From positions 64,793,173-64,857,172 of the forward strand of contig OZ024908.1 of assembly GCA_964017125.1 (NCBI GenBank): a stretch of DNA of 64,000 nucleotides, in the 5' to 3' direction. A program made the position numbers and the translations under genes. This DNA comes from Flabesymbios commensalis (Eukaryota; Annelida; Polychaeta; Terebellida; Flabelligeridae). The notes beneath the pieces are model-generated. The model was not told where the DNA came from. It worked only from the letters and a program-made list of their open reading frames with translations, and made no database searches. Each line of letters opens with the position of its first letter. Position 1 is the first letter of the stretch. Below are positions 49,201 through 57,678 of this stretch, in pieces.

Positions 49201-52200
49201 TTGAAGTTGTGGATCGCGTCAGCGAGACACAACTTCAAGCGGGTGAAAATTCCAATTGAATAATTTGGCGGTTAATGGTTTAACACTCTTCTTCCAACAG
49301 CCAGAGTGACACTATCAAAGGACATTACTCTTTTGTTTCAGCTTGTCAGAGTACCTGGTGGTTCCACTATCAGCAAATGGCAATGATGCGCATCTATTCT
49401 CCACCGAGCTAAAGCAGTTTCAAGATGATCGCTATCCAGTATGTATTTATTTCCTTGAAACCTATGCTGTCGTTTTATCAAAATTTTGTTTATATTTTAC
49501 CTATATATATTTAATTTAAAATCATAAGGAGAGATCGAAACTAACTGATCTCAGGTAGTAGCCCAAAGGGCCAGTAACTTCAGGTAATTAATGACCCTTA
49601 ACCTCATCTTGTAGTCCTTACTGTAAACTCATCGTAAAAAAATGATGTGATTGATACAGTCAGGCTTACATCAAATTTTAATAATCAACACAGGCTAATT
49701 GTTTAATTAACTTGTTTTGGTAATTAATCCAAAATTCAAGGGGACTGGAAATTAAATAAAGTGACTGTAATGTATTTTTTATTAAACACCTCAGGTTATT
49801 TACTGGCCCTGAGTGATTTTGACTGGCATCGAGCCAATGGACCAGTGTTAGTCTCGATCCCTGATAATTATTATGTCAATTTGATTATGTACCTTTTCGA
49901 ATATGATAAGTTACATGAGCTATGCACAGGATGATATTCCATATCATATTGTCACTTCCGATACACACATTGTGACATTTTGGCCAAATCAGGATTATAT
50001 AAAATGTAGTGTAGTGCAGATCATGAAATATGAAGTTGACAATTTCTAAGTCAGACTCATATAGAGATGCCAGCATATATGCAGTATAATTTGATGTAGC
50101 AGATGCAATTTCCAACTACAATCTACACTTTGGATTGGACGTGATGGCAATCTCAACCAAATCGAAGCCTGTGATTTATCATAACTTGTACAAGAACACA
50201 GGCCCAATAGTGTATGAAAATAGCACATGCTGAACTATGGAGCAAAGCGTATCAGATGGTCTGGTTTAGTGTGTAGAAGTAGTAGGACTTACTGTTGCCT
50301 CACACTGAACCACACTGCCTATATTAATAGTTGTAGCATTAATCCAACAAGGGCTTTACTTCTATAAATTCAATCAATATGAAACATAGATGAAAAAATA
50401 CAATTAGGCCTACTTGCATGAGGAGTTAAATTATGGGGTTTTTTCTGAATTTGCAATTTTTTCTCAGAATTTGTGTGAATATTTTTCTTTTAGTTCTGGT
50501 GTTACACATACAACAGCCGGTCATCAATAGTGAAAATGGGCTATCTTTTCTCAGAGACAACAAATCCACAGCTAGAGAACAAGTCAGTAGAAATTTGACT
50601 TTCCTTTCAGAAACCATGTTTTTCATTCTGGGACAATAATTAATTATACTGATTTCTAGGTGCTGTCGAGTAAACATGTGGTGTGTTAGTGTTTGTGTGC
50701 TTCTTTTGAAGAACATCATTTTAAGAATGGGAGCACACTTAGATTCACGCTATCTTGATGTTATTTCCATTAAAATGTGTTCCTGGAATAAGAAGCATTC
50801 AGTTCTGTCTTTTTTCATCCATAACTTGGCCCAAGTGTTCACCATACTAACTTGCCAGAAATATACACAAAGCAGATCGAAGTAATATATAATTGGGAAT
50901 ACACCATTTTACTAGCATATGTAGTGATCAATTTGTAGTGAAATTTTTAGCAACTGTCGACATCATAATTTTATATATGTCCACCTCGCAAAATTGCAAT
51001 TAGGTAATGCAATATTTTAAAAGAAAACAAATTTGCTGTTTTTGTGTTCGAGAGTTATCTCTATTTGAGCTAAAGTAATAGAATGTTAACCATTTAAAAA
51101 TACTATTAAAAAAGAATTGAAATCCATTAAATTAGGATTTAACCCCATTTACTAAATATTCATGTGTCAGTACATTGTGTACATCAATAAATTTATAAAT
51201 AATATTTTTGACTTAATGATTCCGCTTTTGTGTTAGGCACTGCACATGGTTGATATCATGATCAAATGAAAAGAGCTTATCAATAGGAATTTGAACCTAG
51301 AGAGCTCACTTAATAGCATTGTTTTCAAACTGATAAATTTGATTTACTATGTCAAATATATAAGTTATTATATATTTTCAGAGTAAAAGGCATTGTGCAG
51401 ATGGCTCATGCTCATATGAATGAGCCAGTCACCTTTGACCTTTTCCGTATTCTTCCATCTGTCAGGGATTTACAAGTTTCTTATGATAAAATCACAGAAT
51501 TATGTATGCCTGGTGAGTTATGTCTTGTAATTAATTAATTTTATACTTTAACCCTTTAAGCGCTGAAATAATTTGTAAAAAACATCGTAACTGAATGGGT
51601 TTTTTAAAATTTGCAATCATCATAAATGTCTTTGTTAGCTCTGATTCATTTGAATACCTATGTTATGGGTCTACGGCCATTAGAAATATTGTTGACTCTT
51701 ACAGTGCGGGGATCGATCTGACGACTAAAGTCAATCCCTGCGCTGTAAGAGTTAATGACAATTGAAATGCATTTGTGGTTAACTTGCTTAGCTTCAGTTT
51801 GATTATCTGTAGATCGGCTTATTGTTGTTTATCTTTAATACATGTATAGCTGTTATTTTATAATGTGTGAACTATTTTTCAATACATTTAAAATAATATC
51901 TTATCATAGGTGTATTATTGTGGCAATATAAACATTATTCAATAAATTGCAATTGTTTAATTTATATATCTGTCCAGAGACATTCCTAAGCCATCTTGGA
52001 AATTCACAATGATCCAAAATACAAACACAGCTCGTATTGGATTTGACCACTCACCCCCCCCCCCCCCCCCCCACCTAATACGACAGGACGGGACGTGAGA
52101 AATTTAGTAGCAAACCCATACCCTCAACCACATCTACCAATACGGGGACTGTTTGTATTTTGGAACTTTTGCGATGGCCCCTAAGTCAATGTGACAAGCA

Positions 52201-55200
52201 CTCCAGCCACTGCAAGTAGATAGCATATCATACCATTTGAAAAGCCCTGCATGATATATTTTGTGTTGAACATAAATGCACGTTCATTAGCATATACATA
52301 TTAATGCGAGGCAAATTTTAGTATACATTGTATTACCGTGTTCAATTTTGAGTTTTACCTATGGTAATAGAACTTTAAATTTGTTTCAACTGAATGGCTC
52401 TGAAGTCACATTTGGTGATGGATGATGATGACCTTTTTCACAGTTCTCCGGTTTTTAAATATGACCTTTTATAAGCTTGTTTTTTTTTACTGATTTTTTT
52501 TCAAATTTAAGTCGAAATGTATGTTTATTCCAGATTTGAGACAAATGAAAAGCTCCCTCCCCCCATTTGTATACACACGCCATATTGTGAATGTAATTTG
52601 TTGAGACTGGTATTTTATGAAATCAGTTTGTTTTCATTCTCCTTGAGGTGAGAATTGCGGTACAAATTCACACCTCAAGAAGAATGAAAATAATAATTAA
52701 TATTTGGGTCCTAGTAGGGTTAACCCTTTAACCGCCAGATTATTCAATCTGAATTTTCACCCACCTGGAGTTGTGTCTCGCTGACGCGATCCACGACTTC
52801 AAGTGAGTGAAAATTATTCAGATTTGAAAATATGGAGCTCGACTGTTCTCAAATATTGCTGATTGATGTCACAGTTTGAGATGTTTAAAAGGTGGTAGCC
52901 TGCTTAATGTGCTAATAAAAAATAAAAACCCAAATATATGCGGCACCGGTGGTTAAAGGGTTATTGTCCACCTGCCATGTCTGAGAAAAACATCATAATT
53001 ATATTTATATACATGTGAATTCAGCGAGTCTGAAGGAGACGTGGAGTACGGATCGAAACTGGTACTCACTGCTTGATGGCACGCGCTGGCTATTCTATGT
53101 CGGGCAATGTCTGCAGATATCATCAGAAGTTGTAAACACCATTGTAAAGAAAGAGCAATCAGTGATTTTGAAGGGTGAGTGACTCCTGGCAAAGCCTCTT
53201 GTTATTATCTTATGCCGCTAAGTTAATTTATTGAAATTTTTTCCCACTGGAAGTTGTGTCTCGCGGTACTCAAGTGGGTGAAAATTACTCATATTTGTTT
53301 GATGTCTATACACCCATTTCATTTCCAATGACTAATTTGGTCGGCAAATAAAACATTAAAAACTACTATAGTCGCACTTAGGGGTTTTGTCAAGTTAAAA
53401 AAAAATTTAAAATCCGAGAAAAACTTGGTAGTGGGTGGGAGGGTCAAGCCCCAACTCGAATTGTTTTTTTTGGGGGAAAATTTGTGATTTTTGTGTTGTT
53501 TTTTTGTCAGTGTACATGTTTCAAAATTTTTTAAAAAAATGGATAGGGTGGTGGGCTGGTGGGGTCTAGCCAATTCGAGTTTTTCTCGGATTTTTTGATT
53601 TTTTTTAACTCGACAAAACCCCTTAGGAGGTTAACATCATACTAGGGTATTTAAAAAAAATGGTAGCATTAAGTGGATGCCACGAAGAATTGTTCTGTGA
53701 CAAACCCATCGAAGAGAAGTTTGCAATAATTTTACATTATTGTATTTTTTATCTTGTAGAACCACAATGTACAGATATGGCACCGCTCATTTCATCTTTA
53801 TCGCAAGTAATGTTGGACCCACACTACCGTACATTTCAAGGTTTTCAGGGTCTTGTACAGAGAGAATGGGTTGCTCATGGCCATCACTTTGCTTCCCGCA
53901 CAGGACTTGTGGCAGCAGCTGAGTGGGAGCAGGTATGTACTTGACGTGCTAAGTTGGTATGAAATATTGTTTCCTGAAGCTCTGAATCAAACACTCCTCT
54001 GTACATGTATGTCTCTCCATGTAGTGTAACGTCTCCCCGCTCATAAACATGCAAGCACTTATGAGTGAAAATCAACTGTTTTAGGCATGTTTTCAAAAAT
54101 AATCTTATTCATTTATAAGTGCATGCACTTATATTCGAATATAACGTGCATGCACTTATATCCGAAAATTACTATGCGAACTACTGTGTAGCTCAGACAT
54201 ATATATACTGCAGGTGCAAATAATATTGATATTTGTTGACTTATAGAAACCATTACTAGTATATGTCAATAATAATTAAAAAATATATTATGTTGATCGT
54301 GAACACAAACTACCGTATTATTTTTATTTAATAACGGGTAGATTTTAGGAGATAACTGTTCCATAGATACGCGCCGACAGTTAAAGACGTCAAAGCGATG
54401 TTGTATGGGTTTGATAGCTTAACGAGGTGTGATATGACAGTTCAGGTAGTGTCAACACTTATTCCCTAGAGTCACTTCTCCAAGTTAACGTCAAAGTACC
54501 AGTCAGTGATTACTCACGTCAGCTTAATTTACTTTGGATTGGGATAAATCAAATAATTACAATTTCAAAGAATTTGAAGAAATTTAAAATTTGTATTTTA
54601 AGTTCGAATATAAGTGCATGCACTTATTTTTGAAAACTAAGGGCATCTTCAAATATAAGTGCATGCACTTTGATGCGCGGAGTTACATTGTATATTTATT
54701 AATAATCGATGTGTTAACCCTGAATTATTCATGAGTATTTTTCATTCATTTGAAGCTGGAATTGCTAACGCAATTTCTAGCTTCAAGTGAATGAAAAATA
54801 ATGTTACTTGTGAAAAATAGACATGTCCTCAATTGAAATATTTGATTAACTGAGCATCTACTAAAAGATATGTTACAAACTTTGGTAGTAGTTTATTTAG
54901 TCTGCAATTTGCTTTAAACCGTATATATACAGTTCCCGCTGCAGAAGGGTTAATATAAGGGATAAAAATCTGTAATATATATAGGCCTGATGTGACAAGT
55001 GACCCATTATACATTGACTGAGGGCACAGGGTTTGTGTGATGGGTTTGAATAGTAAAATGTTGTTTTTTGTGTATCAGTTCTCAGGACCCAAAACTTAAA
55101 AGATATTTTTCGTGAGACAATTTTGTTATTTTTAATAAACGGCTGCGTAATAAAATCAGGATTGAAGATAACAAAAATCATTGGGTGGATAAGAATGTTT

Positions 55201-56643
55201 TAAACACATTATAAAAAATTTCTGGCCTCAGATGAAAAAAAATGATACGGACCGATAAAACTGGCACGATAAATGGGATGGTTGAGAAATAGCAATCATT
55301 AATTTGTCATGAAGAAGTCCTTATATTTTTATAAATATGAAACATTGACCATCCTGATAGTGGGAATAAAAATTCGCTATGCAATTTCCGGCATCAAATT
55401 TAGTGTTCAAATTGAAAATGTTTAATTTGCAAATGTGCACAAATAAGTAAAAAATAAACATAAAAATTGTGAAGCAGCAATTCAAATGTATAAAGTGTAC
55501 AGCTCACATTTGTCAGAAACACTTACATGTAAGAATAACCCTTCGGGAACTGTATATATATACGCTTACAAGTAAATTGCAGACCGAATAAATTCTACTC
55601 AAATTGCTGAAATGTTGCTGGAAATTGGGTTAGCATAACTCAGCAGCATAAGGGCTAAGTTACAAAAACATTGTGTAATATTTTATATCCAATCTAGTCT
55701 TGTGTTCATTTCGTTTCAGAGCCCCGTATTTCTTCTTTTCTTGGATTGCGTCTGGCAGTTGATGCAGCAGTTCCCCTCTCAATTCCAATACACTAGTGTT
55801 TACCTAATTACACTGTGGGACTCCATCTGCATGGGTCTTTTTCAGAACTTTATTTTCAATAGCGCCTTTTCACGTGCTGCAGCATGTCGTAGAATAAAGA
55901 CCTTCTCAGACAATGAATTCAACCACGGTCCGGCACCTAAGTTTATGTCCGTTTGGGACTGGTCTCTTCAGTTTACTGACAAAGAAATGTCTTTGTTTAA
56001 CAACCCATTGTATATAGCACAGCACGAGTTGATGAGAATGATTCCTCCTCGTAAGACAGTAGTTGCTAATACCTCGGAAGACGTTAACACAGCATATGCA
56101 TCTCATGTTTACCACATATACAGCAACACGAATGACATGCCTGGTAAGACTGCTGTTTTATACCCAGTGACATCTGGCGCAGCTTTACATTTTTGGAGCG
56201 AGTGTTACATGAGATGGATGTCACCGTTTGTGATTGTGGGAGGGGGATCACCGGCTGAGTACCTTCAGCAGTGCTTATTGGTGGAGGAGATTATATTGCT
56301 GAAACATCAGTTTCAATCCCTGCAAAAAGAAGAGCCGTTTGTGAAAGCCAAGCGTCCAAGCAGCGAGCTCATCTTTGGTTGTGGCCGTGCCGGTGAAGTG
56401 CCTAGAAACTGTTATGAGCTGTCTATGACTGTGACGTCTTCGTTTCCGTACTCACAGTTGACGTCAGGTACAGGCCCTAACCGGGCGGAGATCCCTCTCT
56501 ATCAGCTGCTGGAGAATAGCTTTATTCAGGAATATGAAGTCGACACGGAGAGTAGCATGGAAGAGATGGAAGACTCTCTAGATCAATCTACTGATCAAGC
56601 TCAGCGTGTGTCTAACTCCAACCCGCCAGAAACCTCACCTTAA
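34186..56643 (+). CDS. MTMR12: MTMR12-like myotubularin pseudophosphatase (13 exons, N-terminus missing)
   Basis: Spliced gene. Exons: 34186-34255, 36295-36434, 36812-36881, 39087-39163, 39948-40004, 41257-41344, 43934-44057, 49342-49438, 50494-50582, 51382-51512, 53025-53174, 53760-53932, 55720-56643. All phases agree and give 729 residues plus a stop; vertebrate MTMR12 is about 747, so only some 20-40 N-terminal residues are missing. Residues 1-165 form the PH-GRAM domain (GTLFVTNFKISFL, NKLVGENDI). Residues 190-480 form the phosphatase-like domain (WCY, VMLDPHYRT, PVFLLFLDCVWQL, VWDWSLQF). The active-site loop HCSDGWDR of active members is KEPQCTDM here, so Cys becomes Glu365 and Arg becomes Met371: catalytically dead, as in MTMR10/11/12. 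Known MTMR12 acts as a membrane-trafficking adaptor that binds active myotubularins such as MTM1; that role is inferred here. NKLVGENDI and FLLFLDCVWQL resemble MTMR12 more than MTMR10. Confidence 0.93.
35680..35777. mobile_element. CCCAGCA hairpin element, copy 3 (best preserved)
   Basis: A 98-base hairpin, CCCAGCAAACACGAGACAT to ATGTCTCGTGTTTGCTGGG. The two arms are almost perfectly complementary around GCCAGCGTCGTAGACGG. The high arm identity suggests a recent copy or gene-conversion between the arms. Lies in the MTMR12-like intron 1. Confidence 0.8.
36295..36434 (+). CDS. MTMR12: MTMR12-like exon b (PH-GRAM core, GC donor)
   Basis: Encodes GELQVAKVNN...FKISFLPSDCSSYEM, the strands around the GRAM signature. 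The acceptor is TTTTGCAG. The exon must end in phase 0 at GAAATG followed by GCAAGT, a GC-AG intron. The nearest GT, four bases further on, gives a frame that hits a stop early in the next exon. Confidence 0.88.
36812..36881 (+). CDS. MTMR12: MTMR12-like exon c
   Basis: Encodes DPPRNKLVGENDIVLNNI..VYQ and one base of the next codon. NKLVGENDI closely matches NKVIGENDI of vertebrate MTMR12, which is the main reason for choosing MTMR12 over MTMR10. The donor GTAAGA is strong. Confidence 0.9.
38338..38966. repeat. AGCCCGCC element, copy 1, with three internal 160 bp units
   Basis: Starts with the hairpin AGCCCGCCTTTTAATTTTAG / AAAAGGTGGGCT, then units of about 160 bases each beginning near GGGCGCGATAACTTG (38431, 38591, 38750), and ends TGGCGGCCGGCTATTGACGA, GTGTGCTCTTGTT. 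The units contain TTGTTATGCATGTTACTAAT and AATGGCTGA. Lies in the intron before exon d. Confidence 0.7.
39087..39163 (+). CDS. MTMR12: MTMR12-like exon d
   Basis: Encodes VSKGRRKKLMPG...KYLEINCK, the basic loop and strand before the CKD(F/L)R motif of the PH-GRAM domain. The splice sites CTGCAG and GTAAAT fit, and the exon closes in phase 0. Confidence 0.88.
39948..40004 (+). CDS. MTMR12: MTMR12-like exon e
   Basis: A 19-codon exon, DFRMHKFSFKATDKNEARN, completing the CKDFR motif. It is flanked by TTTCCAG and GTAAGC. A copy of a CCCTTT-ended hairpin element lies only about 50 bases after the donor. Confidence 0.9.
40059..40125. mobile_element. CCCTTT hairpin remnant
   Basis: CCCTTTCAACGCGGGGACCG, then the hairpin GACTTTAGACGTCAGAATCT / CCATCTAAAGTCG and CTGCACTGAAAGAG. 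It is the terminal hairpin of family 1 without the body. Similar remnants lie at 18130-18180. Confidence 0.55.
41257..41344 (+). CDS. MTMR12: MTMR12-like exon f
   Basis: Encodes LVNAIIHHAFPTR..LLFAFDYSGPT, the last helix of the PH-GRAM domain. It compares with IIHHTQAP and LFLFSY in vertebrate MTMR12. The donor GTATTT is weak. Two TTAA-delimited short elements follow within 15 and 98 bases. Confidence 0.9.
41359..41430. mobile_element. Short TTAA-delimited element
   Basis: CCCTACAGCCGCC ... ATCAGTTAAGGG, with TTAA at 41355-41358 and 41431-41434. Only 72 bases. It starts 14 bases after exon f and is followed 11 bases later by another TTAA-delimited element. Confidence 0.6.
41442..41671. mobile_element. 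CCCTT/TTAA MITE, family 2 (TTGAAGTTGTG hairpin)
   Basis: CCCTTTTCCTGCTGATCACG ... TAGGATAAGGG. The strong hairpin CAGCCACTTGAAATTGTGGG / CACAACTTCTAGTGGCTG is placed near one end rather than the centre. Sisters are at 47043, about 48807, 53208 and 57443. Confidence 0.72.
42037..43861. mobile_element. Tc1/mariner (pogo-like) non-autonomous element, 1.8 kb
   Basis: Ends are CAGTAGTCCCCCTCTGATAC on the left and, in reverse, CAGTAGTCCCTCTAGATGCG on the right, with TA on both outer sides. A TA target plus CAG termini is the Tc1/mariner-pogo pattern. AGTCGTATC/AGTCGCATC words recur just inside both ends. There is no long reading frame, so it depends on a transposase elsewhere. It lies in the MTMR12-like intron between exons f and g. 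Confidence 0.8.
43934..44057 (+). CDS. MTMR12: MTMR12-like exon g
   Basis: Encodes VPEPVEVPTFLNELDW...NVNFQVSKR, the linker into the phosphatase-like domain (family pattern: Asp-Trp, then an Asn-x-x-Tyr/Phe segment). It starts 73 bases after the 3' end of a pogo-like element and ends 55 bases before a second one starts. Confidence 0.9.
44112..45441. mobile_element. Second pogo-like element, 1.3 kb, with hairpin elements inside
   Basis: Ends are CAGTGGATCCTGTCATCAAC on the left and, in reverse, CAGTAGATCCTGTCACCAAC on the right, both continuing GACC and flanked by TA. AACGACTTT words recur inside both ends. CCCAGCA hairpin copies lie inside at 44819-44926 and 45114-45200. It occupies the first 1.4 kb of the intron after exon g. 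Confidence 0.82.
45773..46069. mobile_element. CCCAGCA hairpin element interrupted by a hAT-like MITE
   Basis: The outer hairpin runs CCCAGCAAACTCG ... TTTTTTGGG. At 45812-46013 a 202-base insert begins CATGTCTTGAAATT and ends, in reverse, CAGGGCTCTAAATT. It is flanked by TAATG on both sides (45807-45811, 46014-46018). Removing it restores a hairpin like the other copies. This gives a relative age: the hAT-like element is younger than this hairpin copy. Confidence 0.78.
46496..46673. mobile_element. CCCTT MITE, family 1
   Basis: Starts CCCTTAAAGCGC and has GAAATCATCATCAATGTCTT and TTATGGGTCTACGGCCATTA. The right hairpin is shortened. In the intron before exon h. Confidence 0.65.
47043..47273. 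mobile_element. CCCTT/TTAA MITE, family 2
   Basis: CCCTTGTCCTGCTGATCATG ... GAAAGACAAGGG. The hairpin CCACTTGAAGTTGTGGGTCG / CGAGACACAACTTCAAGTGG is at the right. About 85% like the 41442 copy by eye. Confidence 0.72.
47776..48436. mobile_element. Inverted-repeat element with ATGTGACCCATCTG ends
   Basis: The left ATGTGACCCATCTGCACGAA and the right ACAGATGGGTCACAT are inverted, and the similarity continues inward (ATGAGTCGCATGT / ACATGAGACTCGT). The interior is AT-rich and contains GGCGGCCATCTTGGATTT, a word shared with the 4 kb transposon. Lies in the intron before exon h. Confidence 0.7.
48807..49036. mobile_element. CCCTT/TTAA MITE, family 2, reverse orientation
   Basis: The hairpin CACCTACTTGAAGTTGTG / CACAATTTCAAGTGTGTG lies at the left. 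The right end GTCACGCTTAGCAGTGTAAG runs into GGG then TTAA (49037-49040). The next element starts right after that TTAA. Confidence 0.65.
49041..49278. mobile_element. TTAA MITE, family 3 (AACCGCC ends)
   Basis: CTCTTTAACCGCC ... GGCGGTTAATGG. Carries the same hairpin core CACTTGAAGTTGTG / CACAACTTCAAGCGGGTG as family 2 but a different body (TTTCTACATGTTTTATTAGC). It shares its left TTAA with the preceding element. Confidence 0.68.
49342..49438 (+). CDS. MTMR12: MTMR12-like exon h
   Basis: Encodes LSEYLVVPLSANG...FQDDRYP, matching the family segment LPxYxVVP. The acceptor TTTGTTTCAG is good and the donor is GTATGT. The preceding 5.3 kb intron is the largest in the gene and is filled with mobile elements. 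Confidence 0.9.
50494..50582 (+). CDS. MTMR12: MTMR12-like exon i
   Basis: Encodes FWCYTYNSRSSIVKMGYLF...LEN, matching the family's WCW...GSALV(R/K)M segment. It starts on a codon boundary after CTTTTAG and leaves AA for a split Lys codon. The donor is GTCAGT. Confidence 0.88.
51382..51512 (+). CDS. MTMR12: MTMR12-like exon j
   Basis: Encodes VKGIVQMAHAHMNE...LQVSYDKITELCMP, the helical segment (pattern LPSxxxLQxxYxKxxxLC) before the WxSxLExxxWL stretch. Using the second AG at the acceptor would put a stop in frame, which fixes the start at 51382. Confidence 0.9.
51552..51751. mobile_element. CCCTT/TTAA MITE, family 1, with clean target duplication
   Basis: CCCTTTAAGCGCTG ... CGCTGTAAGAG with TTAA on both sides (51548-51551, 51752-51755). 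Shares TTATGGGTCTACGGCCATTA and ends in a GATCGATCTGACG...AAAGTCAATCCC hairpin. TTAA targets with CCCT termini are the piggyBac pattern; Kolobok also uses TTAA. Confidence 0.8.
52724..52960. mobile_element. TTAA MITE, family 3
   Basis: CCCTTTAACCGCC ... GGTGGTTAAAGGG, with TTAA on the left (52720-52723) and TTAT on the right. The hairpin CACCCACCTGGAGTTGTG / CACGACTTCAAGTGAGTG is at the left. It ends 64 bases before exon k. Confidence 0.72.
53025..53174 (+). CDS. MTMR12: MTMR12-like exon k
   Basis: Encodes ASLKETWSTDRNWYSLLDGTRWLFYV...KKEQSVILK, ending in the strand that in active myotubularins leads into the catalytic loop. The split codon at its end becomes Glu365, at the position of the catalytic Cys. 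The donor GTGAGT is strong. Confidence 0.92.
53208..53384. mobile_element. CCCTT/TTAA MITE, family 2, truncated
   Basis: The hairpin is shortened to CCCACTGGAAGTTGTGTCTC...CTCAAGTGGGTG. The body TTTCCAATGACTAATTTGGT and the end ACTATAGTCGCACTTAGGGG belong to family 2. Lies between exons k and l. Confidence 0.6.
53760..53932 (+). CDS. MTMR12: MTMR12-like exon l (degenerate catalytic loop)
   Basis: Encodes PQCTDMAPLISSLSQVMLDP, then YRTFQGFQGLVQREWV and HHF. The family landmarks (M)LDxxYRTxxGFxxLxxKEW are intact while the loop itself lacks the catalytic Cys and Arg. The donor is GTATGT. Confidence 0.95.
54025..54687. mobile_element. Element with AAGTGCATGCACTT palindromes
   Basis: Ends TGTAACGTCTCCCCGC and, in reverse, TGTAACTCCGCGCATC. 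Just inside each end lie paired copies of the 14-base palindrome AAGTGCATGCACTT or near copies (54059, 54118, 54142, 54611, 54656). No reading frame. Lies in the last MTMR12-like intron. Confidence 0.65.
54718..54949. mobile_element. TTAA MITE, family 4 (TTTGAAGCTGGAATTGC hairpin)
   Basis: CCCTGAATTATT ... GCTGCAGAAGGG with TTAA on both sides (54714-54717, 54950-54953). The hairpin TTTTTCATTCATTTGAAGCT / AGCTTCAAGTGAATGAAAAA is at the left. The same hairpin occurs at 62107-62163 and in half form at 33316-33348. Confidence 0.72.
55539..55656. mobile_element. Short CCCTT element
   Basis: CCCTTCGGGAACTG ... CAGCAGCATAAGGG, flanked by ATAA and CTAA. The right end is the inverse of the left end of the 62085 element. 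It ends about 60 bases before the last MTMR12-like exon. Confidence 0.5.
55720..56643 (+). CDS. MTMR12: MTMR12-like terminal exon
   Basis: A 307-codon exon with TAA at 56641-56643. It opens with SPVFLLFLDCVWQLMQQFP and contains VWDWSLQF, NNPLYI and a C-terminal WSECYMRWMSPFVIVGGG that matches the family's YxRWxPxxxxxGGG box. The tail is acidic and Ser/Glu-rich (ESSMEEMEDSLDQ). There is no FYVE or extra PH domain. The start is the AG at 55718-55719; an earlier ATG at 55702 is intronic. A hairpin element begins about 18 bases after the stop. Confidence 0.95.
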   Translation, partial: SPVFLLFLDCVWQLMQQFPSQFQYTSVYLITLWDSICMGLFQNFIFNSAFSRAAACRRIKTFSDNEFNHGPAPKFMSVWDWSLQFTDKEMSLFNNPLYIAQHELMRMIPPRKTVVANTSEDVNTAYASHVYHIYSNTNDMPGKTAVLYPVTSGAALHFWSECYMRWMSPFVIVGGGSPAEYLQQCLLVEEIILLKHQFQSLQKEEPFVKAKRPSSELIFGCGRAGEVPRNCYELSMTVTSSFPYSQLTSGTGPNRAEIPLYQLLENSFIQEYEVDTESSMEEMEDSLDQSTDQAQRVSNSNPPETSP

Positions 56644-56660
56644 TCGTTAGAACATCGATG

Positions 56661-56755
56661 ACTTAACACAAAACATTTGTACAATGTTGGACCAATGTCA
56701 AAGACGTTGGGCCAATGTTGTACAAATGTTATGCAAATGTTTTGTGTTTGCTGAG
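56661..56755. mobile_element. CCCAGCA-type hairpin element in MTMR12-like 3' region
   Basis: AACACAAAACATTTGTACAA to its inverse ending TTTTGTGTTTGCTG. It begins about 18 bases after the stop codon, so it would be transcribed in the 3' UTR and could fold into a long hairpin. Confidence 0.7.
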
Positions 56756-57442
56756 GTCCACTATGTCGACTATATTATTGTTTACTTATCAGTTAAGCAC
56801 CTTATATACGGTAACCATCTTCTGAAAATTAAATATATCTCAAAGCTGTGATCATCATATGTACATTTCGACCTAAATTTTGAATTTTATTTTTAGTCAC
56901 TTGAATTTGTGGCTCGCTACTCACAACTTCAAGTGACTGAAAATTCAAATTGTATAGGTCAAAACCCTAGGGGTTAAACAGTATATATACATGTACATCA
57001 ACTAAACACACAACACCTATCTTTTATTTTGAAGCATTAAGACTTTGTTATATTTTTTGAGAAGTTGTTATTGTTATGAGGGATTAGCTGCTACTGTTAT
57101 TGAGAATGTAGTTATTTTGTGGTTTTGATCAGAAATTTAAAAAGGAAGGGCAATGCAAATCTGCCACAAACCTCCCCCCCCCCCGTCCCAAATTATATTT
57201 TCTGTTTTAGATTGGCAATGAGGGTGTGGAGAAAACTTTCTTTATAATATGTACTAAAGTAAACTAACAAAACCTCCAAAAAATCAATGTGCATCTCCAG
57301 GGTAAAGTGCACACTTATCTACATGTATTAGAGACTAAATATAAATAAATATTGGTCTAATGATCAAAATTCGGCTGAAAGTCCTTATCTAATTACTTAG
57401 CAGCATATTGCTCATTTTGTGCATTTTCTTGGGGTGTACCAA

Positions 57443-57678
57443 CCCTTAATCAACTAAGTTAATTTATTTAAATTTTCACTCACTTGAAGTTGTCTTGCTG
57501 CGTCTCGCTGCCACGACCCACAACTTCAAGTGACTGAAAATTACTCATGTTTCTTTAATTTGAGCACAAATATTTGAAAATCTTCTATTTAGACACACAC
57601 TTTTTTCCCAATGACAGTGATTTGGTCGACTAATAAAATAGAATAACAACGACAATAGTGATGATCAGTAGGATAAGG
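57443..57678. mobile_element. CCCTT/TTAA MITE, family 2, reverse orientation
   Basis: CCCTTAATCAACTAAG ... GATCAGTAGGATAAGG. The hairpin CACTCACTTGAAGTTGT / CACAACTTCAAGTGACTG is at the left. A family-2 partial copy with the same hairpin lies at 56880-56972. Confidence 0.68.

Noticed and set aside
41359-57678. CRISPR-like array from the repeated hairpins
   Set aside because: The repeats are dispersed TTAA-delimited elements in a eukaryotic genome, with no regular spacers.
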